Positions 17,153 to 26,103 of a stretch of 64,000 nt of DNA are shown here, piece after piece. The position numbers and the translations under genes are program-made. Source of the DNA: Halobacteriovorax vibrionivorans (GTDB lineage: Bacteria > Bdellovibrionota > Bacteriovoracia > Bacteriovoracales > Bacteriovoracaceae). The notes under the pieces are model-generated. The model worked only from the letters and a program-made list of their open reading frames with translations, did no database searches and was not told the DNA's origin. The first letter of the stretch is position 1. Every line of letters begins with the position of its first letter. The stretch spans positions 248,001-312,000 of the forward strand of contig NZ_QDKL01000002.1 in assembly GCF_003346865.1 (NCBI RefSeq). The letters are read 5' to 3'.

Positions 17153-17651
17153 ATCTTACAATTAGAGACGGCTTTATATGGAGATTTCCGCGACGGTAAT
17201 CAATGAATTTTGCACGCATAAGATTCTTAATGGCGTGAGAAAAGTCTTGATCACCAAGAGCAAACTCCTTGTACTGCGGCTGAGTCCAAAGACTTTTAAG
17301 TTCATCATGGAGATCTTTTTCTCTCTTTCTAAACTTTCCAAGATCCCTTAAGTGATAAATAATGAAAAGCTCTTCATCATCTAATTCAAAGCCTAACTCG
17401 TCAGTAATAGCACGAAGAACATGAGTTCCTGCAAGATACTTCTTATCTTTACCAAATTCATTTTGAAAATTAGGCATTCCTTTAAAGAATTCATCGAGTT
17501 TAAAAACCATATTATTGTACATTGCGTACGTACTCTTAGACGAATCGTTAGAGACGTGGATAAGCTTAGGTAAGAATTCAGCAAATTGCTGATGCTTCTT
17601 AAACTCAATTTTTTCTAAGATATTTTCAAATGCTTCTGATAATTCATCCAT
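17136..17651 (-). CDS. Unknown cytoplasmic protein
   Basis: A 171-residue protein I do not recognise. It is charged, without signal peptide or membrane segment, and mostly helical by composition; the C-terminal part ([28 protein letters not shown]) looks like a winged-helix hairpin. It converges on recQ and overlaps it by 17 bases. There is no Shine-Dalgarno, but TGcTAAAAA lies seven bases upstream of the ATG, a pattern shared with other predicted leaderless genes of this window, which supports the start and its reality as a gene. Confidence 0.7.
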   Translation of the reverse strand: MDELSEAFENILEKIEFKKHQQFAEFLPKLIHVSNDSSKSTYAMYNNMVFKLDEFFKGMPNFQNEFGKDKKYLAGTHVLRAITDELGFELDDEELFIIYHLRDLGKFRKREKDLHDELKSLWTQPQYKEFALGDQDFSHAIKNLMRAKFIDYRRGNLHIKPSLIVRFKNRY

Positions 17652-17684
17652 AGCGTCATTTTTAGCACAAAAGATCTGAAGATT

Positions 17685-18794
17685 CTATTGTGAAATACCT
17701 CGTACTTTATAATCTTTTCTAGGTTTTGAGCGCCAATTGAATTCTTTTTCACCTGAAGATCGCGAATTATTATAGACATCTTGAGCTGAATAAGAGTTAT
17801 TAAGCATACATGCATTTAATTGAGCAACACGATCACAGCTTGCTTTAACTTTACTATCGTACTTCTGCTTCACTGTTGTGGCCATATTTGCTCGGCGATA
17901 ACTATCACCTTCTGCATATTGAGTAATAAGATGCTTTTTGCCTGGAAAAATTTCATCTTTATAAATATCAAAGACTAGAGACTCACATGTTACATCTTTT
18001 AACTCTCTTTCAATTTGAGGAAAGTAATTCTTGAGATTGGCAGCTGAAGTCATTCTAAAACCGCCCTCATCATCACGACCTTCAAAATATGAAATATTAC
18101 TGTAAACATCTTCAATTCCAGCAGATTCATTTTCACATGCGACTATTTTTTCATCTACTTTTGAAAGTAGTTTTTCAAAATTTTTCTTAGTGACTTCCTT
18201 ATTTTCATCTGAGCAGGATACACACCACTCTCTCTCAGCAAAGTCAGAGTTTAAGTATAGTAGTGTTGCTAACATCGCATTTTCTAAACCTGTATTTGCA
18301 TCTGCAAATGCAGGACTTACAATAAGATCTAGGATTGTTACCCTCTTTTGTGTATTAACCTTATCCTTAAGCTTATTAAATGCTTGATTAAAGCTTAATT
18401 TCTCAAACTCATAGGCCCTACCATTGACAAGGATTTCATTTTTAACAAGTGTTGCAATCGAATATTGAATCTTATGTTCACCTACTTGAATTGTTGCAAT
18501 ACCTTCTTCAATTTTTGCCTCTGGTAATTTCTTTATACCAACTTTCTTGGCCCAACGATAAAACTTATGTTGTTCTTTAACGTCTTTGAAAGAAGTTGCA
18601 AATGTCTCAGGATCGAGACGATTATCATTATATGTATCAGTAATATCAAGGAAGCGTTGATAGAAGTTTTCAAGAGCATACTCTTTGATAATGGCCTGAG
18701 CATTATATTCTTCTTTTTCAACAATCATTTTTGATTGAGCGGGTATTGAAACTAATGAAATTAGTGTAAATGTCGCAATAAATGATTTCCTCAT
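17685..18794 (-). CDS. Unknown secreted protein
   Basis: A 369-residue exported protein with signal peptide MRKSFIATFTLISLVSIPAQS and no family I can name. The mature part is charged and helical, with cysteines in WCVSCSDENK (a CxxC) and several single ones (VACENES, VTCES, ASCDR, NACM), consistent with periplasmic disulfides. It starts behind GGGAG. Its upstream neighbour (18916-19698) is also a secreted unknown with the same MRK- signal start, but 121 bases separate them, so each may have its own promoter. Confidence 0.75.
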   Translation of the reverse strand: MRKSFIATFTLISLVSIPAQSKMIVEKEEYNAQAIIKEYALENFYQRFLDITDTYNDNRLDPETFATSFKDVKEQHKFYRWAKKVGIKKLPEAKIEEGIATIQVGEHKIQYSIATLVKNEILVNGRAYEFEKLSFNQAFNKLKDKVNTQKRVTILDLIVSPAFADANTGLENAMLATLLYLNSDFAEREWCVSCSDENKEVTKKNFEKLLSKVDEKIVACENESAGIEDVYSNISYFEGRDDEGGFRMTSAANLKNYFPQIERELKDVTCESLVFDIYKDEIFPGKKHLITQYAEGDSYRRANMATTVKQKYDSKVKASCDRVAQLNACMLNNSYSAQDVYNNSRSSGEKEFNWRSKPRKDYKVRGISQ

Positions 18795-18915
18795 ATAATT
18801 CTCCCATTACACTTAACGGAGTAATTATATCAGAAATTAAATATTTATCTTATATTGATAATGATATTAAGGACTTGACCAACTTAAGAAGCTAAGTTGG
18901 TCAAATTTGTGCCAA

Positions 18916-19698
18916 TTAGAGTTGGAAAGACATATTAAAAATAAATGCGCTGGAGCATTTAAAAACACCTTTTAGGTCCTTTCCACAATCCATGGCCGAC
19001 ACTTCATAATCCATGGCAAAACTTAAATCCTGAGTATTCATATTAAGGCCTTTGGCCAAAGAGATTCCTTGTTCGTCAAGGACAGGCTTTAAAAAGGCTT
19101 CTAAGTCTTTAGAAAGTACAGAAAATGATTTTATCTCACCTTTTTCATCCTTAGTGATAATTGCATTTACATTGGCATCCAGATCATTTTCTTTGCTACT
19201 AATATTAATCTTCTTATCGGAAAGAATTTTAATTATGAATGAATTGCTTCCCACATCAGTTGGGATACCTTGAGAAATTTCATTTCGTTTACCATTAACA
19301 CTAACCATCATGTCGAAGTCACCATCAATGATAGAATTAGTACCCGTGTAAGTCGTCCCATTGACAACATACTCATCAATACCTTTTAAAAGTATTGTTG
19401 CTTCGATTCCGTTATCAAATAGCTTCTTAGAAGTATCAACGTTATTGATAATATCTTCGTATTTATAACCTTCTTTTAGTGCCATAGTCATAGCTGTCGA
19501 ACACGAATCGACTTGAGCAAGATCAGCAGTGCTAATTCTGGCCGCTGCAACAACAGAGCCATCAAGTGCCTTTGCAAAGTTTCGTGCTTCATACTTACTT
19601 GAGAAGCGACAACTTGATAGTCCCTCTATATTAGAAAGGCTGGCCGAAGCTGATAGATTCAAAAGTGCAAGTAATGCAATAATTGAAATTTTCCTCAT
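18916..19698 (-). CDS. Unknown secreted protein
   Basis: A 260-residue exported protein, signal peptide MRKISIIALLALLNLSASA. The mature part is rich in beta-type and Ser/Thr/Asn residues, has cysteines at SSCRFSS, DSCSTAM and the C-terminal DCGKDLKGVFKCS, and ends in an aromatic-hydrophobic strand (FIFNMSFQL) that could be a beta-barrel or sandwich edge. It starts behind GGGGAG. No family is recognised. The 164 bases upstream contain the czcA terminator and nothing else that I can identify. Confidence 0.75.
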   Translation of the reverse strand: MRKISIIALLALLNLSASASLSNIEGLSSCRFSSKYEARNFAKALDGSVVAAARISTADLAQVDSCSTAMTMALKEGYKYEDIINNVDTSKKLFDNGIEATILLKGIDEYVVNGTTYTGTNSIIDGDFDMMVSVNGKRNEISQGIPTDVGSNSFIIKILSDKKINISSKENDLDANVNAIITKDEKGEIKSFSVLSKDLEAFLKPVLDEQGISLAKGLNMNTQDLSFAMDYEVSAMDCGKDLKGVFKCSSAFIFNMSFQL

Positions 19699-19818
19699 TT
19701 TCTCCCCTATTAAATATTTGAGAATAAATTATCATTTATTGAATAAAATATTCTAAAATTGAAAAATTTAAAGCTAGTGAACTAAGATTAAACACCATAT
19801 TGTGACAGAATAAAGAAA

Positions 19819-19854
19819 GCCTTAAAACTTAAGATTTCTCTTAAATTTTAAGGC
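19819..19854 (-). terminator. Intrinsic terminator of the metal-efflux operon
   Basis: Long hairpin: GCCTTAAAA pairs with TTTTAAGGC, one mismatch, then TTAAGA with TCTTAA around a TTTC loop. On the minus strand it lies just after the czcA stop codon and is followed by a T-rich tract. Confidence 0.85.
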
Positions 19855-19862
19855 CTTATAGG

Positions 19863-22800
19863 TTATTGCGGACGCATTTTATGAATAAAGAGTCGATAGA
19901 GAGATGGTAAGACAATTAATGTTAAAATTGTTGCCGACAATATTCCCCCAACAACAACTGTTGCAAGAGGGCGCTGAACTTCGCCACCAAGTCCCGTTGA
20001 AAAAACCATTGGTAAAAAACCAAAGATATCAGTTAGGGCCGTCATTAGAACAGGCCTAAGTCTAATCATCGTCCCTTCTCGAACCACATCATCTGGAGAC
20101 TTACCATCTTTTAGAAGGCGATTAAAGTAAGTCACAAGAACAACCCCATTTAAGATACTAATCCCACAAAGAGCAATAAAGCCCACTCCAGCTGAAATAC
20201 TAAATGGTAGGCCAAGTAATTTAAGTGAAAGAACTCCACCAATTAAGGCCATTGGTGCGCATAAGAAAATAAGAAACACTTGTGCATAATTTCTAAAAGC
20301 ACCATAGAGCATAACGAGAATTAGTAAAAGAGCTAGAGGAACAAGAATACTTAAGCGCTTCTTAGCAGAAATGAGATTCCTAAAACTTCCACCCCATTCA
20401 ACATAGTAGCCATCAGGAAGGTTAAGCTTCTCAACTTCCTTAGATGCATTCTTTACAAAGTTTTCAATATCACGAGTTTTTGGATTGATAAGAATAGCAA
20501 GTCTTCGAACAGAGTTTTCACGATTCACAGAAGAATAGGTTTCAGAAAAATCAATATGGGCAACGTCACTTATTTTTACAGTATACCCATCTGAAATTCC
20601 GACAGGTAGATTGGAGATCGTTTCAACATCACGCCTTTCTTCACCAGAGAGTCTTGTGACAATTGGATACTTCTTAACACCATCATAAATGCTACCAACT
20701 TGAGCGCCACCAATGGCCGTTGAAATGACATCTAATACTGGTTTACTACTAACACCAAGTTTTGCAAGTTCATCGAGTTTAGGAGTGTATTGAATCATTG
20801 GAGACATTCCCTTTGATTCGACTTCTACTTCTCCTGCACCATCGACTTTCTTAATTGCGGACGCAACCTTATTTGCAACATCAGTTATGACGGCCAGATC
20901 TTCACCGTAGACCTTAGCTGAAACTTCAGATCGAGTCCCTTCAAGAATCTCATTAAAACGAAGTTCAACTGGTTGTGAAAACATCATCACTTGGGCCGGA
21001 ATATTATTGGCCAAGGCCTTGCGAATCTCCTCCATCAAATCCTTCTTCGTTTTAATATCTCCTTTAGGCCACATACTTTTAGGATTTAGCATGACATAGG
21101 TGTCTGAGATATTAACTCCCATAGGATCAGTACTAATTTCACTTGCACCAGTACGGCCAAAAGCATTTTTAACATGAGGGAATTCTTTAATGACATCTTC
21201 ACTTAAGCGTTGAAGTTTAATTGAGTTTTCAATACTGATATTTGCAGGACGAATAAATTGGACAGCAAAGTCTCCTTCATCAAGTTGTGGGATAAATTCT
21301 GATCCAAGAGAAGAAAAAAGTAAGACACCAAGAGCGATACTTGCTAATCCAAAACCAAGAACAACTTTTTTAAACCTTAATGCTAGATTTAAAATAGGCG
21401 CAAAAGACCGCTTTGCCATTGTCATAAGTCTTGGTTCCACATCTTTTGTATTTGAACTTAAGAACGTTGCGGCCAGGGCCGGAACAAGAGTGAATGAGAG
21501 AACAAGGGCACTTGCTAAGGCCATAATAAAAGTCATGGCCATAGGCCCAAACATCTTTCCTTCAATACCTGTTAAAGCAAAGAGAGGAATGAAAACGACG
21601 ATAACGATGAGCTCACCAAAACCTGCAGCTGAGCGAATTTCGATAGCACTTTGAATCACAAGACTTTTAATCTCATCTCTTGATAAAGACCTTCCTAACT
21701 CCTTAGTTCGCTTTTGTAGACGATGAACACAATTTTCAATAACAATAACAGCACCATCAACAATAATACCAAAGTCTAAAGCACCAAGGCTCATGAGATT
21801 CCCTGAAACATTTTGCCAGTGCATTAGAATAAAAGTAATAAGAAGAGAAATTGGAATTGTTGCTGCGACAATGATAGCTGCTCTAAAATTTCCAACAAGA
21901 AGCATGAGAAAGGCCATGACAAGACCCGCTCCAACAATTAAGTTATGCTCGACAGTACTTAAAGTAGCATTAACCATGTCAGAACGATTATAGACAACTT
22001 CTAACTCCACCCATTCTGGTAAGTTCTTCTTAATCTCATCAATCTTATCTTTTAAGCGTAGAGAGACGGCACGAGAGTTTTCACCAAGAAGCATAAAGGC
22101 CGTCCCAAGAACAATTTCTTCACCATTATGAGTGGCAGCTCCGGTACGAATTTCTTTATCAAACTTAACGGCCGCAACATCCTTAACACGAATGATATCA
22201 AGCGATCCAAGTCTCTTAATCACAATATTTTCAATATCTGAAATTGATTTTAAAAGACCAACACCACGTACTAAGAGCTGCTCACCTGTTTGAGGAATAT
22301 AGCCTCCCCCCACATTAAGATTCGTACTTTTGATGGCCTCCTCAATATCATCAAAGTGAATTCCGAAACGAGACATTTGATTGATATTAGGCTGGATGAA
22401 GTACTGCTTTTGATAACCACCAGTTGTGTTAACTTCCGTTACTCCCTTTACAGTGAGAAGTCTTGGTTTAATAAACCAGTCTTGAATTGAGCGAAGCTCC
22501 ATTAAAGTAAGAAGCTCCTCCGATTCGTTAACATATTCTTTCTTAGATTTTAGAGAGTAATGAAAAATCTCTCCAAGACCAGTGGAAATCGGGCCCATTT
22601 CAGGCTTAATTCCTTGAGGAAGATCCAGGTTAACAAGTTTTTCTGACGTTAACTGACGGGCCTTGTAAATATCAGTCTCTTCACTAAAGATTACTGTAAC
22701 TTGTGAGATTCCATACTTTGAAACTGAGCGTGTCTGTTCTACTCCAGGCATACCTGTTAAGGCCGACTCAATTGGGAAAGTCACCATTCGCTCAATTTCT

Positions 22801-22982
22801 TCGGGTGTTAGACCTTTAACTCCGGTATTAACTTGTACTTGAGTATTTGTTATATCTGGAACAGCATCAATTGCGAGTCGATCAAATGAATAGATCCCAC
22901 CAATAATGAGAACAACCGTTGCGATAAAGACAAAGAGTCGATTGTGAACACTAAATTCAATAAGCTTATTAATTAAATTCAT
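19863..22982 (-). CDS. czcA: Heavy-metal efflux RND pump (CzcA type)
   Basis: Inner-membrane proton-driven RND transporter of 1039 residues, full length for the HME family. It starts with the usual NKLIEFSVHNRLFVFIATVVLIIGGIYS-type first helix and has DxAxDAVPDITNTQVQV after it. The TM4 signature reads DFGIIVDGAVIVIEN, the divalent-cation (Co/Zn/Cd/Ni) type rather than the CusA Cu/Ag type. Two porter loops and twelve predicted membrane segments are in family order. It is last in an operon with a CzcC-type channel and an unusual short adaptor, with GGGGGA before its ATG. The exact metal cannot be decided. Confidence 0.95.
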   Translation of the reverse strand: MNLINKLIEFSVHNRLFVFIATVVLIIGGIYSFDRLAIDAVPDITNTQVQVNTGVKGLTPEEIERMVTFPIESALTGMPGVEQTRSVSKYGISQVTVIFSEETDIYKARQLTSEKLVNLDLPQGIKPEMGPISTGLGEIFHYSLKSKKEYVNESEELLTLMELRSIQDWFIKPRLLTVKGVTEVNTTGGYQKQYFIQPNINQMSRFGIHFDDIEEAIKSTNLNVGGGYIPQTGEQLLVRGVGLLKSISDIENIVIKRLGSLDIIRVKDVAAVKFDKEIRTGAATHNGEEIVLGTAFMLLGENSRAVSLRLKDKIDEIKKNLPEWVELEVVYNRSDMVNATLSTVEHNLIVGAGLVMAFLMLLVGNFRAAIIVAATIPISLLITFILMHWQNVSGNLMSLGALDFGIIVDGAVIVIENCVHRLQKRTKELGRSLSRDEIKSLVIQSAIEIRSAAGFGELIVIVVFIPLFALTGIEGKMFGPMAMTFIMALASALVLSFTLVPALAATFLSSNTKDVEPRLMTMAKRSFAPILNLALRFKKVVLGFGLASIALGVLLFSSLGSEFIPQLDEGDFAVQFIRPANISIENSIKLQRLSEDVIKEFPHVKNAFGRTGASEISTDPMGVNISDTYVMLNPKSMWPKGDIKTKKDLMEEIRKALANNIPAQVMMFSQPVELRFNEILEGTRSEVSAKVYGEDLAVITDVANKVASAIKKVDGAGEVEVESKGMSPMIQYTPKLDELAKLGVSSKPVLDVISTAIGGAQVGSIYDGVKKYPIVTRLSGEERRDVETISNLPVGISDGYTVKISDVAHIDFSETYSSVNRENSVRRLAILINPKTRDIENFVKNASKEVEKLNLPDGYYVEWGGSFRNLISAKKRLSILVPLALLLILVMLYGAFRNYAQVFLIFLCAPMALIGGVLSLKLLGLPFSISAGVGFIALCGISILNGVVLVTYFNRLLKDGKSPDDVVREGTMIRLRPVLMTALTDIFGFLPMVFSTGLGGEVQRPLATVVVGGILSATILTLIVLPSLYRLFIHKMRPQ

Positions 22983-22997
22983 CTTATCCCCCCAATC

Positions 22998-23510
22998 CTA
23001 ATGTGCGTGGCCATATTCAGACTTATCAGTTGAGAAGATATCGCTTATTCTAAGTAGCTCTATTCCTTCAATGACAATTTCATCTGAGGGTTTAAATGCA
23101 GTGGAAAAATCATGCTCATCAATAAGCTTATAAAAACCATTTCTTTTACGATAAAGAGCGCGCTCTTTTCCGATGATCACATATGATGACTTATTTAGAT
23201 CACTTAAATTATAAGAAAAAGGAATGGTTTTAATCTTTAAGCGTGCTGTTGCTTGAGGTGAAAGCTTTAAGCCCAAGTGCTCGTCAATTTCTGTGATGGC
23301 CTTATTTTTTCCTGATTTTTCATTTCCGTGTCCATGATGATCGTCATGATCGTCATGATCGTCATGATCGTCATGATGTTCTCCATGCTCACCTTTGTGT
23401 TCACCATTGTGTTCTTCATGGTGGTCCTCGTGGTGATTATCGTGGTGATCGTCTCCACTAGCAAAAATGCTTAGAGAGAAGACTAAGACTATTAACTTAA
23501 TATATTTCAT
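22998..23510 (-). CDS. His-rich mini periplasmic adaptor (reduced CzcB/MFP-like)
   Basis: A 170-residue exported protein in the place of the membrane-fusion protein of the RND operon. Signal peptide of about 18 residues; residues 20-62 are almost only His, Asp, Glu and Gly, a metal-binding segment; residues 78-100 (LGLKLSPQATARLKIKTIPFS) resemble the first strand of CzcB adaptors; residues 108-152 resemble the membrane-proximal domain (SSYVIIGKERALYRK...KPSDEIVIEGIELL); and the C-terminus ends GHAH like many CzcB proteins. The lipoyl, alpha-hairpin and beta-barrel domains of a normal 350-500-residue adaptor are absent. The start at 23510 overlaps the czcC stop as ATGA. The homology is inferred by eye. 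Confidence 0.78.
   Translation of the reverse strand: MKYIKLIVLVFSLSIFASGDDHHDNHHEDHHEEHNGEHKGEHGEHHDDHDDHDDHDDHHGHGNEKSGKNKAITEIDEHLGLKLSPQATARLKIKTIPFSYNLSDLNKSSYVIIGKERALYRKRNGFYKLIDEHDFSTAFKPSDEIVIEGIELLRISDIFSTDKSEYGHAH
23341..23376. repeat. 9-nt tandem repeat encoding (DHD) units
   Basis: Four exact copies of TCGTCATGA (plus strand), part of the His/Asp-rich segment of the mini-adaptor. In-frame loss or gain of units would change the number of metal-binding His/Asp residues without a frameshift. Confidence 0.9.
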
Positions 23511-24730
23511 ATTCTTTCCTTTAAAATTGATCCGCGTAACAGATAGATATTCCATAAAGCTTCAACGGCTCCAAGTTCATAATCGTTACGACGATTAGTG
23601 AAATCAACGAGTTGCCTATGAGCCTCAATAACAAGGCCAGTAGAAATGACTCCTCGTTGAAAGAGAGTTTCAATACGCTTATGTTTCTTCTCAAGTGAAC
23701 TTCTTGAAACCATACGCTGATAAACAGACTTATACCTCTTGTACTTGGCCAGCCAATTATTTAAGTCCATCTTTAAGTCAATTTCTTGATAGCGCATATT
23801 AAATTCGGCCCTCTTAACTTGGGCCAGACCTTTCGCTTTTGACCCATCATTGGTATTTAAAACAGGTATATCGAAAGTCAGACTTAATCCAAAAGCATGA
23901 TCCTTTTGGTTATCGGCCTTTGCAAACTCATACATCGGCCCGATTTTTAAATCACTATAGGCATTAGACTTTGCCAGATCATAACTAGACCTTGCGGCCA
24001 AAAGCTTTGCCTTATTCTTTTGATACTCAGTACTTTCTTCTAAGTTAAGCTCGTGCATGGAAATATTCTTAAAACGAAATTCTCTTGGTAAAGAAGTTAG
24101 CCTAACACTACAACCTCCTCCTGCATTTAATTTCAAATGAGTTAAAAGCGTTGCTCTCTTAGCAGTTAATTCAGAAAGCTTTAGGTAGTAATCATCAATG
24201 GCAAGTGAAAGAGTTTCATATTCAACCTCCTGTGAAGGAGAGAGAGATTTCTTGATACGGCCCTTCTTCTTTAAAAGACTCTGTAGAGACTCATAAGCTT
24301 CTTTATAAATCGGTATCAATTCATTAATTTGTCTTAAGCGGTAAAGACTCAAAACATTTTCTAAAATAACATTCTCTTTGTTATTCTTTATTTCTAATTC
24401 ACCCAGTACCATTTGATTTTTCGCAAGACTTTCACGGGCCCCACGCTTTCCACCAAGCTCAAATGTTTGAGTAACCTTAATCATGGAGTTTAATTCACCA
24501 CTGCCACCAGAAACAATCTCAGATTCAAATTCTGGATTATAAACAGCATTAGCAGATTCAATTTCTCCTGCTAGAGACTCTCTTGTTGATTCGGCCAAGA
24601 GATTGACTTGATGGTTTTCTTTAATGAGCCTTAAGAACTCATTGGCGTCTTTAATCTGACAAGTACTCTTTGTAGCAAACACTACTTGTGAGAGTACAAG
24701 CGTTAAGACGCAAGTGTATAAGCATTTCAT
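23507..24730 (-). CDS. czcC: CzcC-type outer-membrane efflux channel
   Basis: A 407-residue TolC-superfamily protein of the CzcC branch. The signal peptide ends QVVFA, followed by a pair of long coiled-coil hairpin repeats. CzcC hallmarks are visible: ANAVYNPEFESEIVSGG, TFELGGKRGARESLAKNQ, and in the second half SYDLAKSNAYSDLKIGPMYEFA...FGLSLTFDIPVLNTNDGSKAKG. It forms the outer-membrane exit duct for the RND pump. It overlaps the mini-adaptor start by ATGA and has AGAAGGA before its own ATG. Upstream is a small His-rich exported protein. Confidence 0.92.
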   Translation of the reverse strand: MKCLYTCVLTLVLSQVVFATKSTCQIKDANEFLRLIKENHQVNLLAESTRESLAGEIESANAVYNPEFESEIVSGGSGELNSMIKVTQTFELGGKRGARESLAKNQMVLGELEIKNNKENVILENVLSLYRLRQINELIPIYKEAYESLQSLLKKKGRIKKSLSPSQEVEYETLSLAIDDYYLKLSELTAKRATLLTHLKLNAGGGCSVRLTSLPREFRFKNISMHELNLEESTEYQKNKAKLLAARSSYDLAKSNAYSDLKIGPMYEFAKADNQKDHAFGLSLTFDIPVLNTNDGSKAKGLAQVKRAEFNMRYQEIDLKMDLNNWLAKYKRYKSVYQRMVSRSSLEKKHKRIETLFQRGVISTGLVIEAHRQLVDFTNRRNDYELGAVEALWNIYLLRGSILKERI

Positions 24731-24777
24731 GCAACTATCCTTCTAATATTCTTTGATAAAAGTCGTGTTAAATTTAG

Positions 24778-25110
24778 TTAAGAATAAGAAGGTGGTTTTA
24801 TTGTGGGATCTAGGAATGGAGACTTAAAGAAATTATCTCCAGAAGTTAATAATTGAGATTCAATTTTAACTGGCACATCTAACTGGTGTACTTGGTGTAT
24901 ATCGGCCACGAAATGGAGTCCTGTACAATGAATATGACAGTGGTCTGGGTTACTATCATGGCCATCGCAGTGATTAGCAGGAGTAATATCGTGTGAGGAA
25001 TTAATTTTCTCTACTTTAACTTGTAGTTCAGTCATAACTTCGTGGGCCTCGTGAGAGAAGCTCACAAAAATCATGGCAATTGTGAATAGAGAAAGAAGAA
25101 TTCTTAACAT
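24778..25110 (-). CDS. Small His/Cys-rich exported protein, CzcI-like position
   Basis: A 110-residue protein with an N-terminal membrane or signal segment, then a His-rich stretch (SHEAHE) and a His/Cys cluster (NHCDGHDSNPDHCHIHCTGLHF) able to bind metal, and a Pro-rich end. It lies 47 bases upstream of czcC in the same direction, where other bacteria carry small regulators or accessory proteins such as CzcI; I cannot show homology. The ATG at 25110 is preferred to an upstream in-frame TTG because TGcTAATAT ends seven bases before it, predicting a leaderless start of the whole operon. Confidence 0.7.
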   Translation of the reverse strand: MLRILLSLFTIAMIFVSFSHEAHEVMTELQVKVEKINSSHDITPANHCDGHDSNPDHCHIHCTGLHFVADIHQVHQLDVPVKIESQLLTSGDNFFKSPFLDPTIKPPSYS

Positions 25111-25117
25111 GATAAAA

Positions 25118-25126
25118 ATATTAGCA
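25118..25126 (-). promoter_or_regulatory. Extended -10 upstream of the metal-efflux operon
   Basis: Minus-strand TGcTAATAT followed by seven bases and the ATG of the His/Cys-rich protein. It would start the operon mRNA at or next to that ATG. No dyad operator is obvious around it. Confidence 0.45.
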
Positions 25127-25143
25127 CGCAAATATTTGATAGT

Positions 25144-25485
25144 CTAGCCTCCAGTCTGCTTCCACTTCAAATTCTTTTTATCGAGTAGCGCCTTCACTTC
25201 TTCAAGTTTTTCACCATGAACTTCGATATAATCATTCTTATAAGCACCGCCTACACCTAGGGACTTCTTGCATTCTTTTGCTAGTTTTTGGCACCATTTC
25301 TTATTATTTGGAAGGCTTGAGATCTCCACAATAGCACGGCCCTTACCTGAGGTAAGTCGTCTAATACTTAGAACAAGTTCAGATTCGTTAACTTCTTCGT
25401 TGGCATTTTTATTTGAGTTCTTCTTTGAATTTTTTTGGCGTAAATCACCGGCCTCGTCAGACCATACTAATTTTGCATCTTTCAA
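25144..25485 (-). CDS. yciH: SUI1/YciH family translation factor
   Basis: A 113-residue homologue of E. coli YciH and eukaryotic eIF1. The C-terminal SUI1 fold covers about residues 38-113: LSIRRLTSGKGRAIVEISSLP, then LAKECKKSLGVGGAYKNDYIEVHGEKLEEVKALL, ending with the conserved GG. The N-terminal 38 residues are polar. The start is TTG, supported by AAGGAT six bases upstream and by the family-like beginning KDAKLVWSDEAG. It follows the YceI-like gene of the polyketide cluster by 45 bases in the same direction and could be read from the same transcript. Confidence 0.88.
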   Translation of the reverse strand: MKDAKLVWSDEAGDLRQKNSKKNSNKNANEEVNESELVLSIRRLTSGKGRAIVEISSLPNNKKWCQKLAKECKKSLGVGGAYKNDYIEVHGEKLEEVKALLDKKNLKWKQTGG

Positions 25486-25530
25486 GATTTATCCTTTTCA
25501 AACTTTTGTATTGCAATGCATGTTAACAAA

Positions 25531-26091
25531 TTAAAGGACAAATGTGAATTTTATCTCAACGAGATCTCTGACAGAGGCAATCCAAATTGATGGATCTGGT
25601 ATCTTTAACGCCTTAATTGATACATTTGAATGCCCTGAAATCAAGGTTTGTTTTTCATTATGACTTTCCCTCATAAAGATTTTAATTGGATACTCTTGCC
25701 CTCTAATTTTAATGATAGCAATATTTTCTTGATTAAACTTGATAGGACCTTTTAGAGAAACAATGATTTCAGGATACTTCTTAACAGTTAATGTCTCCTC
25801 ATACATTTTTTCATTTCTTGCATCGTTATCAGTATCCAAGCTCATTGCCTTTATCCTAATAACAACATCTCGATATTGCCCTTTTTCCTCTTTATATACA
25901 ATACTTCCTTCTTTAACGACACCATCAAAACTGGTTGTAATAAGCCCCGCCTTAGTGGACTCCATATGAAAGATGATTTTCTTATCTCCACTATGTGCAC
26001 TGTCATAATCGTTATAATTTAAGCTCAGCTCCTTTGCATAAAGAGACTGAAAAAATAGAATTGTCATGAATCCAATAAGTATATTCTTCAT
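25531..26091 (-). CDS. Secreted YceI-like protein in polyketide cluster
   Basis: A 186-residue exported protein, signal peptide ending SLYA. It has a divergent YceI/lipocalin pattern: FHMESTKAGLITTSFDGVVKEGSIVY, an Asp/Asn-rich MSLDTDNDARNEKMYEETLTVKKYPEIIVSLKG, IRGQEYPIKIFM, and a final VEIKFTFVL strand. YceI folds hold polyprenyl or other lipid-like ligands, so in this setting it may carry the polyketide lipid in the periplasm; that is inference. It is the last gene of the four-gene unit 30325-25531 and has GAGG before its start. Confidence 0.8.
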   Translation of the reverse strand: MKNILIGFMTILFFQSLYAKELSLNYNDYDSAHSGDKKIIFHMESTKAGLITTSFDGVVKEGSIVYKEEKGQYRDVVIRIKAMSLDTDNDARNEKMYEETLTVKKYPEIIVSLKGPIKFNQENIAIIKIRGQEYPIKIFMRESHNEKQTLISGHSNVSIKALKIPDPSIWIASVRDLVEIKFTFVL

Positions 26092-26103
26092 ATAAACCTC
26101 GAT

